NCBI GenBank assembly: GCA_023399455.1
Contig: JAEWPN010000188.1
Location: 1 to 20,589 of the forward strand
Direction: 5' to 3'
DNA from: Bacillota bacterium
Lineage (GTDB): Bacteria; Bacillota; Clostridia; Lachnospirales; Lachnospiraceae
Length of the DNA stretch: 20,589 nt
In this document: positions 9,655 to 16,376 of the stretch, piece after piece
Position numbering within the stretch: the stretch's first letter is position 1
Layout of the letters: every line of letters begins with the position of its first letter
Program-made: the position numbers and the translations under genes
Notes under the pieces: model-generated
Told to the model about the DNA's origin: nothing
Seen by the model: the letters and a program-made list of their open reading frames with translations, nothing else
The model's database searches: none

Positions 9655-9690
9655 TAAAAAAGCATTCGGATTAATTTCCGAATGCTCTTC
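9655..9690. terminator. Bidirectional terminator between thiI and the HPr-like gene
   Basis: A perfect 10-bp stem, AGCATTCGGA (9661-9670) and TCCGAATGCT (9677-9686), has loop ttaatt. Six A residues at 9655-9660 give a U6 tract for minus-strand transcription, and a looser T-rich run follows on the plus strand. It serves the convergent thiI and HPr-like genes. Confidence 0.85.
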
Positions 9691-9719
9691 ATTACTTTTT
9701 CACATTAGCTTATGCAATG

Positions 9720-9751
9720 AATAATTGCCGGGCTTAATATCCGCAATTATT
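9720..9751 (-). repeat. Second dyad at the 3' end of the HPr-like gene
   Basis: A perfect 9-bp inverted repeat, AATAATTGC (9720-9728) and GCAATTATT (9743-9751), overlaps the stop codon of the minus-strand gene. It lies about 34 bp before the main terminator in that direction. It may stabilise the 3' end of the short mRNA. Confidence 0.4.
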
Positions 9752-9980
9752 AAATCATGTAAGGCTTCAATGCATTTAGAACTTCTTCTGCATTGTCTTC
9801 TGCGTGAATGTTCAGGTCAATCGGTTTTGACAGATCCAAGCTGAAGATGCCCATAATGGACTTTGCATCTATAACGTATCTGCCGGATACTAAATCAAAA
9901 TCATAGTCGAATTTGGTGATATCATTTACAAAAGATTTTACCTTATCAATAGAATTTAAAGAAATCTGAACTGTTTTCAT
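9750..9980 (-). CDS. HPr-like protein lacking the phospho-histidine
   Basis: A 76-residue protein of the HPr fold family. HPr carries phosphate on His15 in the sugar phosphotransferase system and is phosphorylated on Ser46 for catabolite control. Here the Ser46 region is kept (AKSIMGIFSLDLSKPIDL, Ser at residue 41), and the C-terminal part ALKPYM fits, but the GIHARPA active-site loop is absent: the first helix reads NSIDKVKSFVNDI and an ungapped alignment places Ser10 at the His15 position. It therefore cannot carry phosphate in the usual way; like Bacillus Crh it may be purely regulatory. The ATG follows AAGGAGG with a spacing of nine. It is a monocistronic unit with promoter and terminator. 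The regulatory role is inferred. Confidence 0.85.
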   Translation of the reverse strand: MKTVQISLNSIDKVKSFVNDITKFDYDFDLVSGRYVIDAKSIMGIFSLDLSKPIDLNIHAEDNAEEVLNALKPYMI

Positions 9981-9994
9981 TGGTTTCTACCTCC

Positions 9995-10023
9995 TTGATG
10001 TTTTCATACCTTCTGTTTATTAT
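9995..10023 (+). promoter_or_regulatory. Promoter of mtaB
   Basis: TTGATG (9995-10000), a 17-nt spacer and TATTAT (10018-10023). The -10 element overlaps the -10 element of the opposing promoter at 10022-10027, so two polymerases could not occupy both at once. Confidence 0.5.
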
Positions 10024-10050
10024 ACTAACGGGTGAACCAGTAAAAGTCAA
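10022..10050 (-). promoter_or_regulatory. Promoter of the HPr-like gene
   Basis: Read on the minus strand: TTGACT (10050-10045), a 17-nt spacer and TAGTAT (10027-10022). A TATAAT-like alternative lies three bases further downstream. It shares -10 bases with the mtaB promoter candidate. Confidence 0.5.
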
Positions 10051-10083
10051 TGCTAAAACAATACAAAAAAAGTGAGGAATAAT

Positions 10084-11427
10084 ATGAAAAGTGTAGCATT
10101 ACATAACCTGGGCTGCAAAGTCAACGGATATGAAATGGACGTAATGCAACAAATGTTACAAGAAAAAGGATATAAAATTGTACCATTTGATGAATGGGCG
10201 GATATATATATCGTAAATACGTGTACAGTTACCAATATTGCAGATCGAAAAAGCAGGCAAATGCTCCATAAAGCACGTAAATTAAACCCTGAGGCTGTGG
10301 TTGTCGCAGCGGGCTGTTATGTGCAAACCGGGAAGGAGGACGTGCTGAAGGACGTGGGCGTAGACTTGGCGATCGGGAATAATAAGAAAAAAGAGCTAAT
10401 CCCCATTCTGGAAAAATTCCTGGAAGAGAGAGTCGAAAAAGCAAACGAAAAAACGAATGCCGGATTTAAGACACTTGACGACACGACGATAATTGATATA
10501 GGAAATACAAAAGAATTTGAAAATATGCAGCTCAGGAAAACTTCCGGGAATACCCGTGCCTATATTAAAATCCAGGACGGATGTAATCAATTCTGCTCCT
10601 ACTGCATTATCCCATATGCAAGAGGCAGGGTAAGAAGCAGAAAAGAAGAAGATATACTGGAGGAGATAACCGGGCTTGCCGCAAGGGGATATAAAGAGGT
10701 GGTTCTGACTGGGATTCATATCAGCTCCTACGGGACCGATTTTGGGGGACCGGCATTGCTTTCGCTCATAGAGAGCATCCATGGAGTGGAAGGAATTGAA
10801 AGAATCCGCCTGGGCTCGCTGGAACCCGGAATCATTACGCAGGAGTTTGCTGCCAGGCTAAGGACACTTCCCAAGTTTTGTCCGCATTTCCATTTGTCTC
10901 TTCAAAGCGGCTGCGATGAAACTCTTAAAAGAATGAATAGAAAATATACCTCCGGGGAATACTACGAAAAAGTGGAGTTGTTGCGCGCAGTATTTGATTA
11001 TCCGGCCATTACTACGGACGTCATTGTTGGCTTTCCCGGGGAAACGCAGGAAGAATTCGACATCACGAAAAACTATCTGAAAAAAATAAAGATTTATGAA
11101 ATGCACATTTTTAAATATTCCAAGAGAAAGGGTACCCGTGCGGCAGGCATGAAGGATCAGGTGCCGGATGAAGAAAAGACAAGAAGGAGCAATCTTTTGC
11201 TTTCCATGGAAAAAGAATATTCTAAGGATTATAGAACCGGCTACATAGGAAAAGAAGTAGAGGTGCTGTTCGAGGAAGAAAAAGTGATAGACGGAATATG
11301 CTATCAGACGGGACATACAGGGCAATATGTAAAAGTGGCTAAGCGGGGAGAGGACTCTTTGTCCAATCAATTGATAAGGGGAGAGGTCACGGGCTTTTTG
11401 CAGGAGGACATGCTGCTCATTGAGTAA
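10084..11427 (+). CDS. mtaB: tRNA (N6-threonylcarbamoyladenosine-37-C2)-methylthiotransferase MtaB
   Basis: Radical-SAM enzyme with two iron-sulfur clusters that converts t6A37 to ms2t6A37 in ANN-decoding tRNAs (B. subtilis YqeV). The product is 447 residues. Seen: N-terminal methylthiotransferase domain starting VALHNLGCKVNGYEMD with cluster cysteines C11, C47 (VNTCTVTN) and C78 (AAGCYVQ); radical-SAM CxxxCxxC at C167, C171, C174 (DGCNQFCSYCIIPYARG); C-terminal TRAM domain from about 385. LHNLGCKVN separates MtaB from MiaB and RimO. An upstream in-frame GTG at 10072 belongs to the ribosome binding site GTGAGGA (10072-10078), so the ATG at 10084 is preferred. It is expressed divergently from the HPr-like gene. 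Confidence 0.95.
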   Translation: MKSVALHNLGCKVNGYEMDVMQQMLQEKGYKIVPFDEWADIYIVNTCTVTNIADRKSRQMLHKARKLNPEAVVVAAGCYVQTGKEDVLKDVGVDLAIGNNKKKELIPILEKFLEERVEKANEKTNAGFKTLDDTTIIDIGNTKEFENMQLRKTSGNTRAYIKIQDGCNQFCSYCIIPYARGRVRSRKEEDILEEITGLAARGYKEVVLTGIHISSYGTDFGGPALLSLIESIHGVEGIERIRLGSLEPGIITQEFAARLRTLPKFCPHFHLSLQSGCDETLKRMNRKYTSGEYYEKVELLRAVFDYPAITTDVIVGFPGETQEEFDITKNYLKKIKIYEMHIFKYSKRKGTRAAGMKDQVPDEEKTRRSNLLLSMEKEYSKDYRTGYIGKEVEVLFEEEKVIDGICYQTGHTGQYVKVAKRGEDSLSNQLIRGEVTGFLQEDMLLIE

Positions 11428-11486
11428 AGAATGTGGAAAATCATCCGATAAATGAAATAAGCAATCATTAAATTAATGTAAATTGA

Positions 11487-11515
11487 TTGAATTTTCTGAA
11501 CGAATAGAGTAATAT
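11487..11515 (+). promoter_or_regulatory. Candidate promoter for the ireB-ruvX cluster
   Basis: TTGAAT (11487-11492), a 17-nt spacer and TAATAT (11510-11515), about 50 bp before the ireB ATG. Each hexamer matches the sigma-A consensus at four of six positions, so support is moderate. Confidence 0.35.
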
Positions 11516-11563
11516 GGTGGTTAGAAAGAGTTAACTGGCGACAATAGATAAGGGCGTGATTAT

Positions 11564-11833
11564 ATGCAGGATTTTGGAAATACACAATTTTTTAGCGTGG
11601 AGACCGAGCCGGAGACGGGCGTAGAAGTCGTCTTGGCCACGGTATATGAAGCATTGACGGAAAAAGGATATAATCCGGTAAATCAAATCGTAGGGTATAT
11701 TATGTCCGGGGACCCCACATATATTACGAGCCATAAAAGTGCAAGAAGCCTTATCATGAAAGTAGAAAGAGACGAGTTGGTAGAAGAGCTGCTTACGAAA
11801 TATATTGAGGCGAAACACTGGAAAAATAATTAA
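11564..11833 (+). CDS. ireB: IreB-family regulatory phosphoprotein (DUF965, YrzL)
   Basis: A small cytoplasmic protein of 89 residues. In Enterococcus faecalis, IreB is phosphorylated on N-terminal threonines by the Ser/Thr kinase IreK (PASTA family) and modulates cephalosporin resistance. Seen: a short N-terminal tail [13 protein letters not shown] (Thr7 could be a phosphosite, not proven) and the highly conserved core [44 protein letters not shown], nearly invariant in the family. The ATG follows AAGGGCG. The order ireB-ruvX-DUF1292 is conserved across Firmicutes, often after alaS; here mtaB is upstream instead. Confidence 0.93.
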   Translation: MQDFGNTQFFSVETEPETGVEVVLATVYEALTEKGYNPVNQIVGYIMSGDPTYITSHKSARSLIMKVERDELVEELLTKYIEAKHWKNN

Positions 11834-11867
11834 AAACGTTTGTGGAAGGATATAAAAGGGTGAATCC

Positions 11868-12302
11868 ATGCGTATTATGGGCTTGGATTTCGGGTCAAAA
11901 ACGGTAGGAGTGGCAATCAGCGACGCTTTGCTTCTCACTGCTCAGGGCATTGAAATCATAGAGAGAAAAGAAGAGAATAAGTTGCGCAGGACGTTGGCTC
12001 GCATAGAAGAGCTGATTGAAGGATACGAAGTAGAAGAAATCGTTGTGGGGCTTCCTAAGAATATGAACGACACGCTCGGTGTACGGGCGGAGCTTACCAT
12101 GGATTTCAAAGACATGCTGGAACGCAGAACAGGGCTGCCCGTCAGGATGTGGGACGAGAGGCTTACTACTGTTGCGGCGGACAGAGCGATGAAGGAGGCC
12201 GGAATACGGCGGGAGCATAGGAAGGAGCATGTGGATAGAATTGCTGCGTGCTTTATATTGCAAGGGTATTTGGATTACCGTAAGAACGAGGAGAACAATT
12301 AG
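11868..12302 (+). CDS. ruvX: Holliday junction resolvase-like RuvX (YqgF family)
   Basis: RNase H-fold nuclease of 144 residues. YqgF/RuvX proteins have been linked to processing of the 5' end of pre-16S rRNA and are annotated as putative Holliday junction resolvases. Seen: [16 protein letters not shown] with acidic D7, [14 protein letters not shown] at about 58-71, WDERLTT with D96/E97, and [15 protein letters not shown] with D123; these acidic residues form the expected active site. The ATG follows AAGGGTG. Its TAG stop overlaps the GTG start of the next gene by one base (TAGTG at 12300-12304), pointing to translational coupling. Confidence 0.95.
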   Translation: MRIMGLDFGSKTVGVAISDALLLTAQGIEIIERKEENKLRRTLARIEELIEGYEVEEIVVGLPKNMNDTLGVRAELTMDFKDMLERRTGLPVRMWDERLTTVAADRAMKEAGIRREHRKEHVDRIAACFILQGYLDYRKNEENN

Positions 12303-12556
12303 TGGATAAGATAATCTTTAAACCGGAGAACGAGGAGCCGGTTGAATTTTATGTGTTGGAACAGACGAAAATAGGAGGCTGTCAATATATTCTTGTGACA
12401 GAACAGGAAGAAGGAGACAGTGAAGCATTGATTTTGAAAGATATCTCCGCACCGGAGGAGCCCGAGGCGATTTATGAAATCGTGGAGGATGATACGGAGC
12501 TTAACGCCGTTGCGGCAGTTTTTGAAAATATACTGGAGGATATTGAGCTTTCCTGA
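12302..12556 (+). CDS. DUF1292 family protein (YrzB-like)
   Basis: An acidic, 84-residue cytoplasmic protein of unknown function. The family pattern is visible: an N-terminal strand with FKPENEEPVEFYVLEQTKIGGCQYILVTE, a middle segment ALILKDISAPEEPEAIYEIVEDD, and a helical end VFENILEDIEL. It starts at GTG 12302, overlapping the ruvX stop, after GAGGAG at 12288-12293. It sits with ireB and ruvX as in Bacillus (yrzL-yrrK-yrzB). No catalytic motif is seen. Confidence 0.9.
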   Translation: MDKIIFKPENEEPVEFYVLEQTKIGGCQYILVTEQEEGDSEALILKDISAPEEPEAIYEIVEDDTELNAVAAVFENILEDIELS

Positions 12557-12618
12557 TTGGAAAATAAGGGAAAGGAAACCGAGGGCGGAAAATTGTCTTA
12601 GGACAGCTGTAAAGGGGA

Positions 12619-12661
12619 TAGTAACCGTGAAGGTACTAAATAAGGTACTGGACAGTTACTA
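12619..12661 (+). promoter_or_regulatory. Nested dyad upstream of the fur-family gene
   Basis: TAGTAAC (12619-12625) and GTTACTA (12655-12661) form a perfect 7-bp outer dyad. Within it AAGGTACT occurs twice (12631-12637 plus the preceding A, and 12642-12649), giving two GTAC palindromes that could pair. It ends about 15 bp before the fur ATG. It could be an operator or a leader hairpin; it does not resemble a canonical Fur or PerR box. The 12557-12675 gap shows no other clear signal. Confidence 0.35.
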
Positions 12662-12675
12662 AGGGATGATAACAA

Positions 12676-13131
12676 ATGGCAGTGGACAGAGAACAGTTTA
12701 AACAATTATTGAAGGATAAAGGTTTAAAGGTGACTACCCAGAGGCTTCTAGTATTGGAAGCTCTTGCTGCATGCCCCGACAGACATCTGGCCGCGGAGGA
12801 AATTTATGAAATGGTAAAAGCAGACTATCCCGAGATAGGGCTTGCTACTGTTTATAGAACGATACAGATACTTTTAGAGCTGCATTTAATCGATCGCATC
12901 AATTTGGACGACGGTTTTGTTCGTTATGAAATCGGAAATGTGGGAATGGGTACGGCAAAACACCATCACCATCATTTGATTTGCATGAATTGTGGTAAAG
13001 TGAATTCCTTCGAGGACGACTTATTGGAGGAATTGGAAGAAAAGATTACAAGGACGACTGGATTCCATGTGATAGATCATGAAGTAAAACTCTACGGGTA
13101 CTGTGCAGAATGTGGAGGAAAAATTGATTGA
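12676..13131 (+). CDS. Fur-family metalloregulator
   Basis: A 151-residue DNA-binding repressor of the Fur/PerR/Zur family that senses a metal ion or peroxide. Seen: winged helix with QRLLVLEAL, EEIYEMVK, and recognition helix region EIGLATVYRTIQILLEL; regulatory metal site region KHHHHHLICMNCGK (His 96-100); two structural-zinc CxxC pairs, C103/C106 and C143/C146. EIGLATVYRT...LIDRIN.DDG and the EDDLLEELEE segment resemble Firmicute Fur more than PerR or Zur, but the sensed signal cannot be fixed from sequence. Its TGA overlaps the TTG start of the RNase J gene by four bases, so the two are probably coupled, an unusual partnership. Confidence 0.92.
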   Translation: MAVDREQFKQLLKDKGLKVTTQRLLVLEALAACPDRHLAAEEIYEMVKADYPEIGLATVYRTIQILLELHLIDRINLDDGFVRYEIGNVGMGTAKHHHHHLICMNCGKVNSFEDDLLEELEEKITRTTGFHVIDHEVKLYGYCAECGGKID

Positions 13132-14801
13132 AGAAAAATGAAAATGTGAATGTTTCCAAGCTAAAGATAATTCCGTTAGGAGGCTTGGAGCAGATTGGTA
13201 TGAATATTACTGCCTTCGAATATGAAGACAGTATTGTTGTGGTGGACTGTGGTCTTTCGTTCCCGGACGATGATATGCTGGGAATTGACTTGGTAATACC
13301 TGATACCACCTATCTGAAGGATAATATCGATAAAGTAAAAGGTTTTATGATTACTCATGGGCATGAGGACCATATCGGCGCGCTGCCTTATGTATTGCGT
13401 GAAATTAACGTTCCTATCTATGCGACAAAGCTGACCATGGGTATTATAGAAAATAAGCTAAAGGAGCATAACCTTGTTGGAAACACCAAAAGAAAAGTCG
13501 TTAAATTTGGCCAATCCATCAATTTGGGACAGTTTCGTATAGAATTTATCAAAACAAACCATAGCATTGTAGATGCCGCTGCACTTGCTATTTATTCTCC
13601 TGCGGGAATCGTAGTGCATACGGGAGACTTTAAAGTGGACTATACTCCGGTATTCGGAGATGCTATCGATTTGCAGAGATTTGCAGAAATCGGGAAAAAA
13701 GGTGTTCTGGCTCTGATGTGTGACAGCACCAATGCGGAGCGTCCGGGATTTACCCAGTCCGAAAAAACTGTAGGAAAAACCTTCGATACGATTTTTACGG
13801 AGCATAAGGATACGCGTATTATCATCGCTACCTTTGCCTCTAACGTAGACCGCGTACAGCAGATCATCAATTCTGCGTACAAATTCGATAGAAAAGTTGT
13901 AGTGGAAGGCCGAAGTATGGTAAATATCATCGAGACGGCGACCACTCTTGGCTATCTGGATATTCCGGATAAGACGCTGATCGATATCGAACAGCTTAAA
14001 AATTACCCTGCCGAGAAGACAGTCATCATCACTACGGGAAGCCAGGGAGAAAGCATGGCGGCGCTGAGCCGAATGGCGGGTAACATTCATAAGAAGATAT
14101 CTATCTGCCCCGGCGATACGGTTATCTTCTCTTCCAATCCGATTCCGGGAAATGAGAAGGCAGTCACTAACGTTATCAACGAGCTTCTTGTAAAAGGAGC
14201 CGATGTAATTTTTCAGGATGTGCATGTATCGGGACATGCCTGCAGGGAAGAAATCAAGCTTATTTACACCTTGGTACATCCTAAATATGCAATTCCCGTT
14301 CATGGCGAATATAAGCATTTGAAGGCTCAGGCTAAGATCGCAAACGAGCTTGGCATCCCGAAGGAAAATATATTTATCTTGCGTTCCGGTGATGTGCTGG
14401 AGATGGATAAGGATGAAGCGAAGGTAAGCGGAAAGGTTCCGGTAGGAGAAGTCCTTGTAGACGGATTGGGCGTCGGAGACGTAGGAAATATCGTGCTGAG
14501 AGATCGTCAGCATCTTGCCGAGGACGGCATTCTCATCGTCGTTTTAGCATTGGATCAACATTCGGATCAGCTGGTATCGGGCCCGGATATCGTTTCGAGA
14601 GGTTTCGTATATGTGCGGGAATCGGATCAGCTAATGGAAGAAGCCAGGCAGGTGGTGGATGATGCAGTTCATGGCTGTCTGGACAGAGGAGTCAGCGATT
14701 GGGGGAAAATCAAGTCCAATATTAAGGATTCCCTTAGCGATTACGTATGGAAGAAGACGAAGCGCAGGCCGATGATCCTTCCGATTATTATGGAAGTTTA
14801 A
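13128..14801 (+). CDS. rnj: Ribonuclease J
   Basis: Beta-CASP metallo-beta-lactamase nuclease, acting as 5'-3' exonuclease and endonuclease in mRNA decay and rRNA maturation. The 557-residue length equals RNase J1. Seen: zinc motif HGHEDH (H77, H79, D81, H82), NHSIVDA, HTGDFKVDYTP, LMCDSTNAERPGFTQSE, beta-CASP motif DVHVSGHACREEIKL, and HGEYKHL. The start is TTG at 13128, overlapping the fur stop (TTGA), with GGAGG at 13113-13117 ten bases upstream inside fur; no better in-frame ATG exists. J1 versus J2 cannot be decided, since only one copy is visible here. The ylbF-family gene follows after 19 bp. Confidence 0.97.
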   Translation: MKKNENVNVSKLKIIPLGGLEQIGMNITAFEYEDSIVVVDCGLSFPDDDMLGIDLVIPDTTYLKDNIDKVKGFMITHGHEDHIGALPYVLREINVPIYATKLTMGIIENKLKEHNLVGNTKRKVVKFGQSINLGQFRIEFIKTNHSIVDAAALAIYSPAGIVVHTGDFKVDYTPVFGDAIDLQRFAEIGKKGVLALMCDSTNAERPGFTQSEKTVGKTFDTIFTEHKDTRIIIATFASNVDRVQQIINSAYKFDRKVVVEGRSMVNIIETATTLGYLDIPDKTLIDIEQLKNYPAEKTVIITTGSQGESMAALSRMAGNIHKKISICPGDTVIFSSNPIPGNEKAVTNVINELLVKGADVIFQDVHVSGHACREEIKLIYTLVHPKYAIPVHGEYKHLKAQAKIANELGIPKENIFILRSGDVLEMDKDEAKVSGKVPVGEVLVDGLGVGDVGNIVLRDRQHLAEDGILIVVLALDQHSDQLVSGPDIVSRGFVYVRESDQLMEEARQVVDDAVHGCLDRGVSDWGKIKSNIKDSLSDYVWKKTKRRPMILPIIMEV

Positions 14802-14820
14802 GTATGGAGTGTGAGAAGAA

Positions 14821-15153
14821 ATGACAGATAACAGTATACAGGACGCAGTGATGGAATTCGTGGGTTCAGTCAGAAAATCAGCGGAATACTGTGAATATGT
14901 TATGCAGCTTAATAAGATAAAGATGCAGCCGGAGCTGTATTTGAAGGTCAACGAGTTCAGACGTAAGAATTTTATGTTTCAGAACGAGGAGGAAGCGGAA
15001 GATCTTTTGGAGCGCATGGAGGAATTGGAGAAGGAATATGAAAGTCTTAGGGAGATTCCTTTAGTGTTTGACTTTTTGGCGGCGGAGACCTCCTTTTGCA
15101 GAATGATGCAGGAGGCCACCGAGCTGATAGTAAAAGAGTTGGATTTTCAGTAA
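14821..15153 (+). CDS. YlbF/YmcA-family protein
   Basis: A 110-residue helical cytoplasmic protein. The YlbF/YmcA family pattern is seen: N-terminal helix with SIQDAVMEFVGSVRKSAEYCEYV, then VNEFRRKNFMFQN, a charged helix EEEAEDLLERMEELEKEYE, and the C-terminal LVFDFLAAETSFCRMMQEAT. In B. subtilis, YlbF, YmcA and YaaT form a complex that steers RNase Y-dependent mRNA processing, biofilm and competence. Here the gene lies 19 bp downstream of RNase J, which fits a role in RNA turnover. The ribosome binding site is modest (GAGAAG). Which paralogue it is cannot be told. Confidence 0.85.
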   Translation: MTDNSIQDAVMEFVGSVRKSAEYCEYVMQLNKIKMQPELYLKVNEFRRKNFMFQNEEEAEDLLERMEELEKEYESLREIPLVFDFLAAETSFCRMMQEATELIVKELDFQ

Positions 15154-15231
15154 GATTTTGGTAAGATGGCGGTTGCGGGTTCCGCAGCTGCCTAAGTTGC
15201 GGAGAGGTTTGAAAGGAGCATAGTTATAAAT

Positions 15232-15723
15232 ATGAATACCAAACAATTGCTAGGGACTGTATTTGATACGGTATTAAAGATAGTCATTATAATAGTGGTG
15301 GTTATGCTCACTTATAAATATGCGACGGATGCTTATAACTTTGGGTATCGCATTTTTACGGAAGCGCCGGTAGCGGAAGAAGGGAATGCGAAGGTTATCA
15401 GCATAGCTATTACGGAGGAAGCCGGTACCATGGATATCGGAGAGGTACTGGAGGAGAAAGGTTTGATTAATGACGCAAAAGTGTTCTATGTGCAGGAGTT
15501 GATTTCTGAGTATCATGGAGAGCTTAAGCCGGGAATTTTTGAGTTGAGCAGCGATATGACGGTTAAGGAAATGATGGAAATCATGTCTGCTGAGGGTGAA
15601 GAGAGTGGATCTGAAGAAGTTTCATCGGGAGCTGTGACTGCTGAGGATGATTCAAATGCGGGAACAGCGGATGGAGAAGCGGAAAGTCCGGAGACGCCGG
15701 AAGATGATACAGGTGCGGAGTAA
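15232..15723 (+). CDS. Short MltG/YceG-like membrane protein without catalytic domain
   Basis: A 163-residue protein with one predicted transmembrane helix (about 13-30, LKIVIIIVVVMLTYKY flank) and an outside domain resembling the N-terminal LysM-like part of MltG: ISIAITEEAGTMDIGEVLEEKGLI, FYVQELISEYHGELKPGIFELSSDMTVKEMMEIM. It then ends in a low-complexity acidic Ser/Glu/Asp tail (about 121-163). Full MltG is well over 300 residues and has an endolytic transglycosylase domain with a catalytic Glu; that domain is absent and no continuation appears downstream. It sits where B. subtilis has yrrL (mltG), directly before trmR. A role in binding wall glycan or septal proteins is possible. AAAGGAG (15212-15218) lies 13 bases upstream; a CCGCAGCT/AGTTGCGG hairpin is at 15182-15202. 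Confidence 0.75.
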   Translation: MNTKQLLGTVFDTVLKIVIIIVVVMLTYKYATDAYNFGYRIFTEAPVAEEGNAKVISIAITEEAGTMDIGEVLEEKGLINDAKVFYVQELISEYHGELKPGIFELSSDMTVKEMMEIMSAEGEESGSEEVSSGAVTAEDDSNAGTADGEAESPETPEDDTGAE

Positions 15724-15731
15724 GTGCGGAA

Positions 15732-16373
15732 ATGATTACGGATGAAAGAATCAGCGCCTTTATTGACTCTTTTGACAGAGGAAATACGGAGCTTTTGAAT
15801 GAAATAGAGGATGAGTGCAAGAGGACCGATGTGCCGGTGATCCGTACACAGATGCAGAGCCTGCTTCGGTTGCTTTTGGCGATGAACAGGCCGCAGAGTA
15901 TCCTGGAGGTAGGAACGGCAATAGGGTTTTCGGCACTTCTTATGAGTGAATATGCACCGGAAGGCTGTAAGATAACGACTATAGAAAAGTATGAGAAGAG
16001 GATTCCTATAGCGAGAGAAAATTTTAAGAGGGCAGGCAGGGAAGATACTATTACATTGCTGGAGGGCGATGCAACAGAAATTCTACAAGAGCTTCAAGGA
16101 TGCTATGATTTTATTTTTATGGATGCGGCGAAGGGACAGTATATTCGTTTTTTGCCAGATATATTGAGGCTGTTGAAAACGGGCGGACTGCTGGTGTCGG
16201 ACAACGTCCTGCAGGATGGAGACATTATCGAGTCCCGCTTTGCGGTGACGAGAAGGGATAGAACGATTCATTCCAGAATGAGGGAGTACCTTTATGAGCT
16301 GAAACATAACGAACAGCTTGAAACGGTGATCTTGCAAGTGGGAGACGGCGTTACCGTAAGTGTGAAATTATAA
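15732..16373 (+). CDS. trmR: tRNA 5-hydroxyuridine methyltransferase TrmR-like (class I O-methyltransferase)
   Basis: A SAM-dependent O-methyltransferase of 213 residues. Seen: ILEVGTAIGFSALLM at 57-71 (SAM motif I), acidic TTIEKYEKR, FMDAAKGQY at 129-137 and SDNVLQDGD at 156-164; D131, D157 and N158 fit the metal-binding residues of this cation-dependent family. B. subtilis YrrM (TrmR) methylates 5-hydroxyuridine at the tRNA wobble position to 5-methoxyuridine and is encoded next to the U32 genes yrrN and yrrO. Here a U32 gene is the next gene downstream, which supports the TrmR assignment over catechol methyltransferases. A start at ATG 15732 places it nine bases after the MltG-like stop. 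The long hairpin element begins four bases after its stop. Confidence 0.85.
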   Translation: MITDERISAFIDSFDRGNTELLNEIEDECKRTDVPVIRTQMQSLLRLLLAMNRPQSILEVGTAIGFSALLMSEYAPEGCKITTIEKYEKRIPIARENFKRAGREDTITLLEGDATEILQELQGCYDFIFMDAAKGQYIRFLPDILRLLKTGGLLVSDNVLQDGDIIESRFAVTRRDRTIHSRMREYLYELKHNEQLETVILQVGDGVTVSVKL

Positions 16374-16376
16374 ATA

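Noticed and set aside
12474..12662. 62-codon plus-strand frame overlapping the DUF1292 gene
   Set aside because: It begins inside the DUF1292 frame, has no ribosome binding site of its own and no recognisable product.
13458..14513. 351-codon minus-strand frame opposite the RNase J gene
   Set aside because: Long but entirely antisense to a conserved enzyme gene; no domain, no ribosome binding site and composition of a shadow frame.
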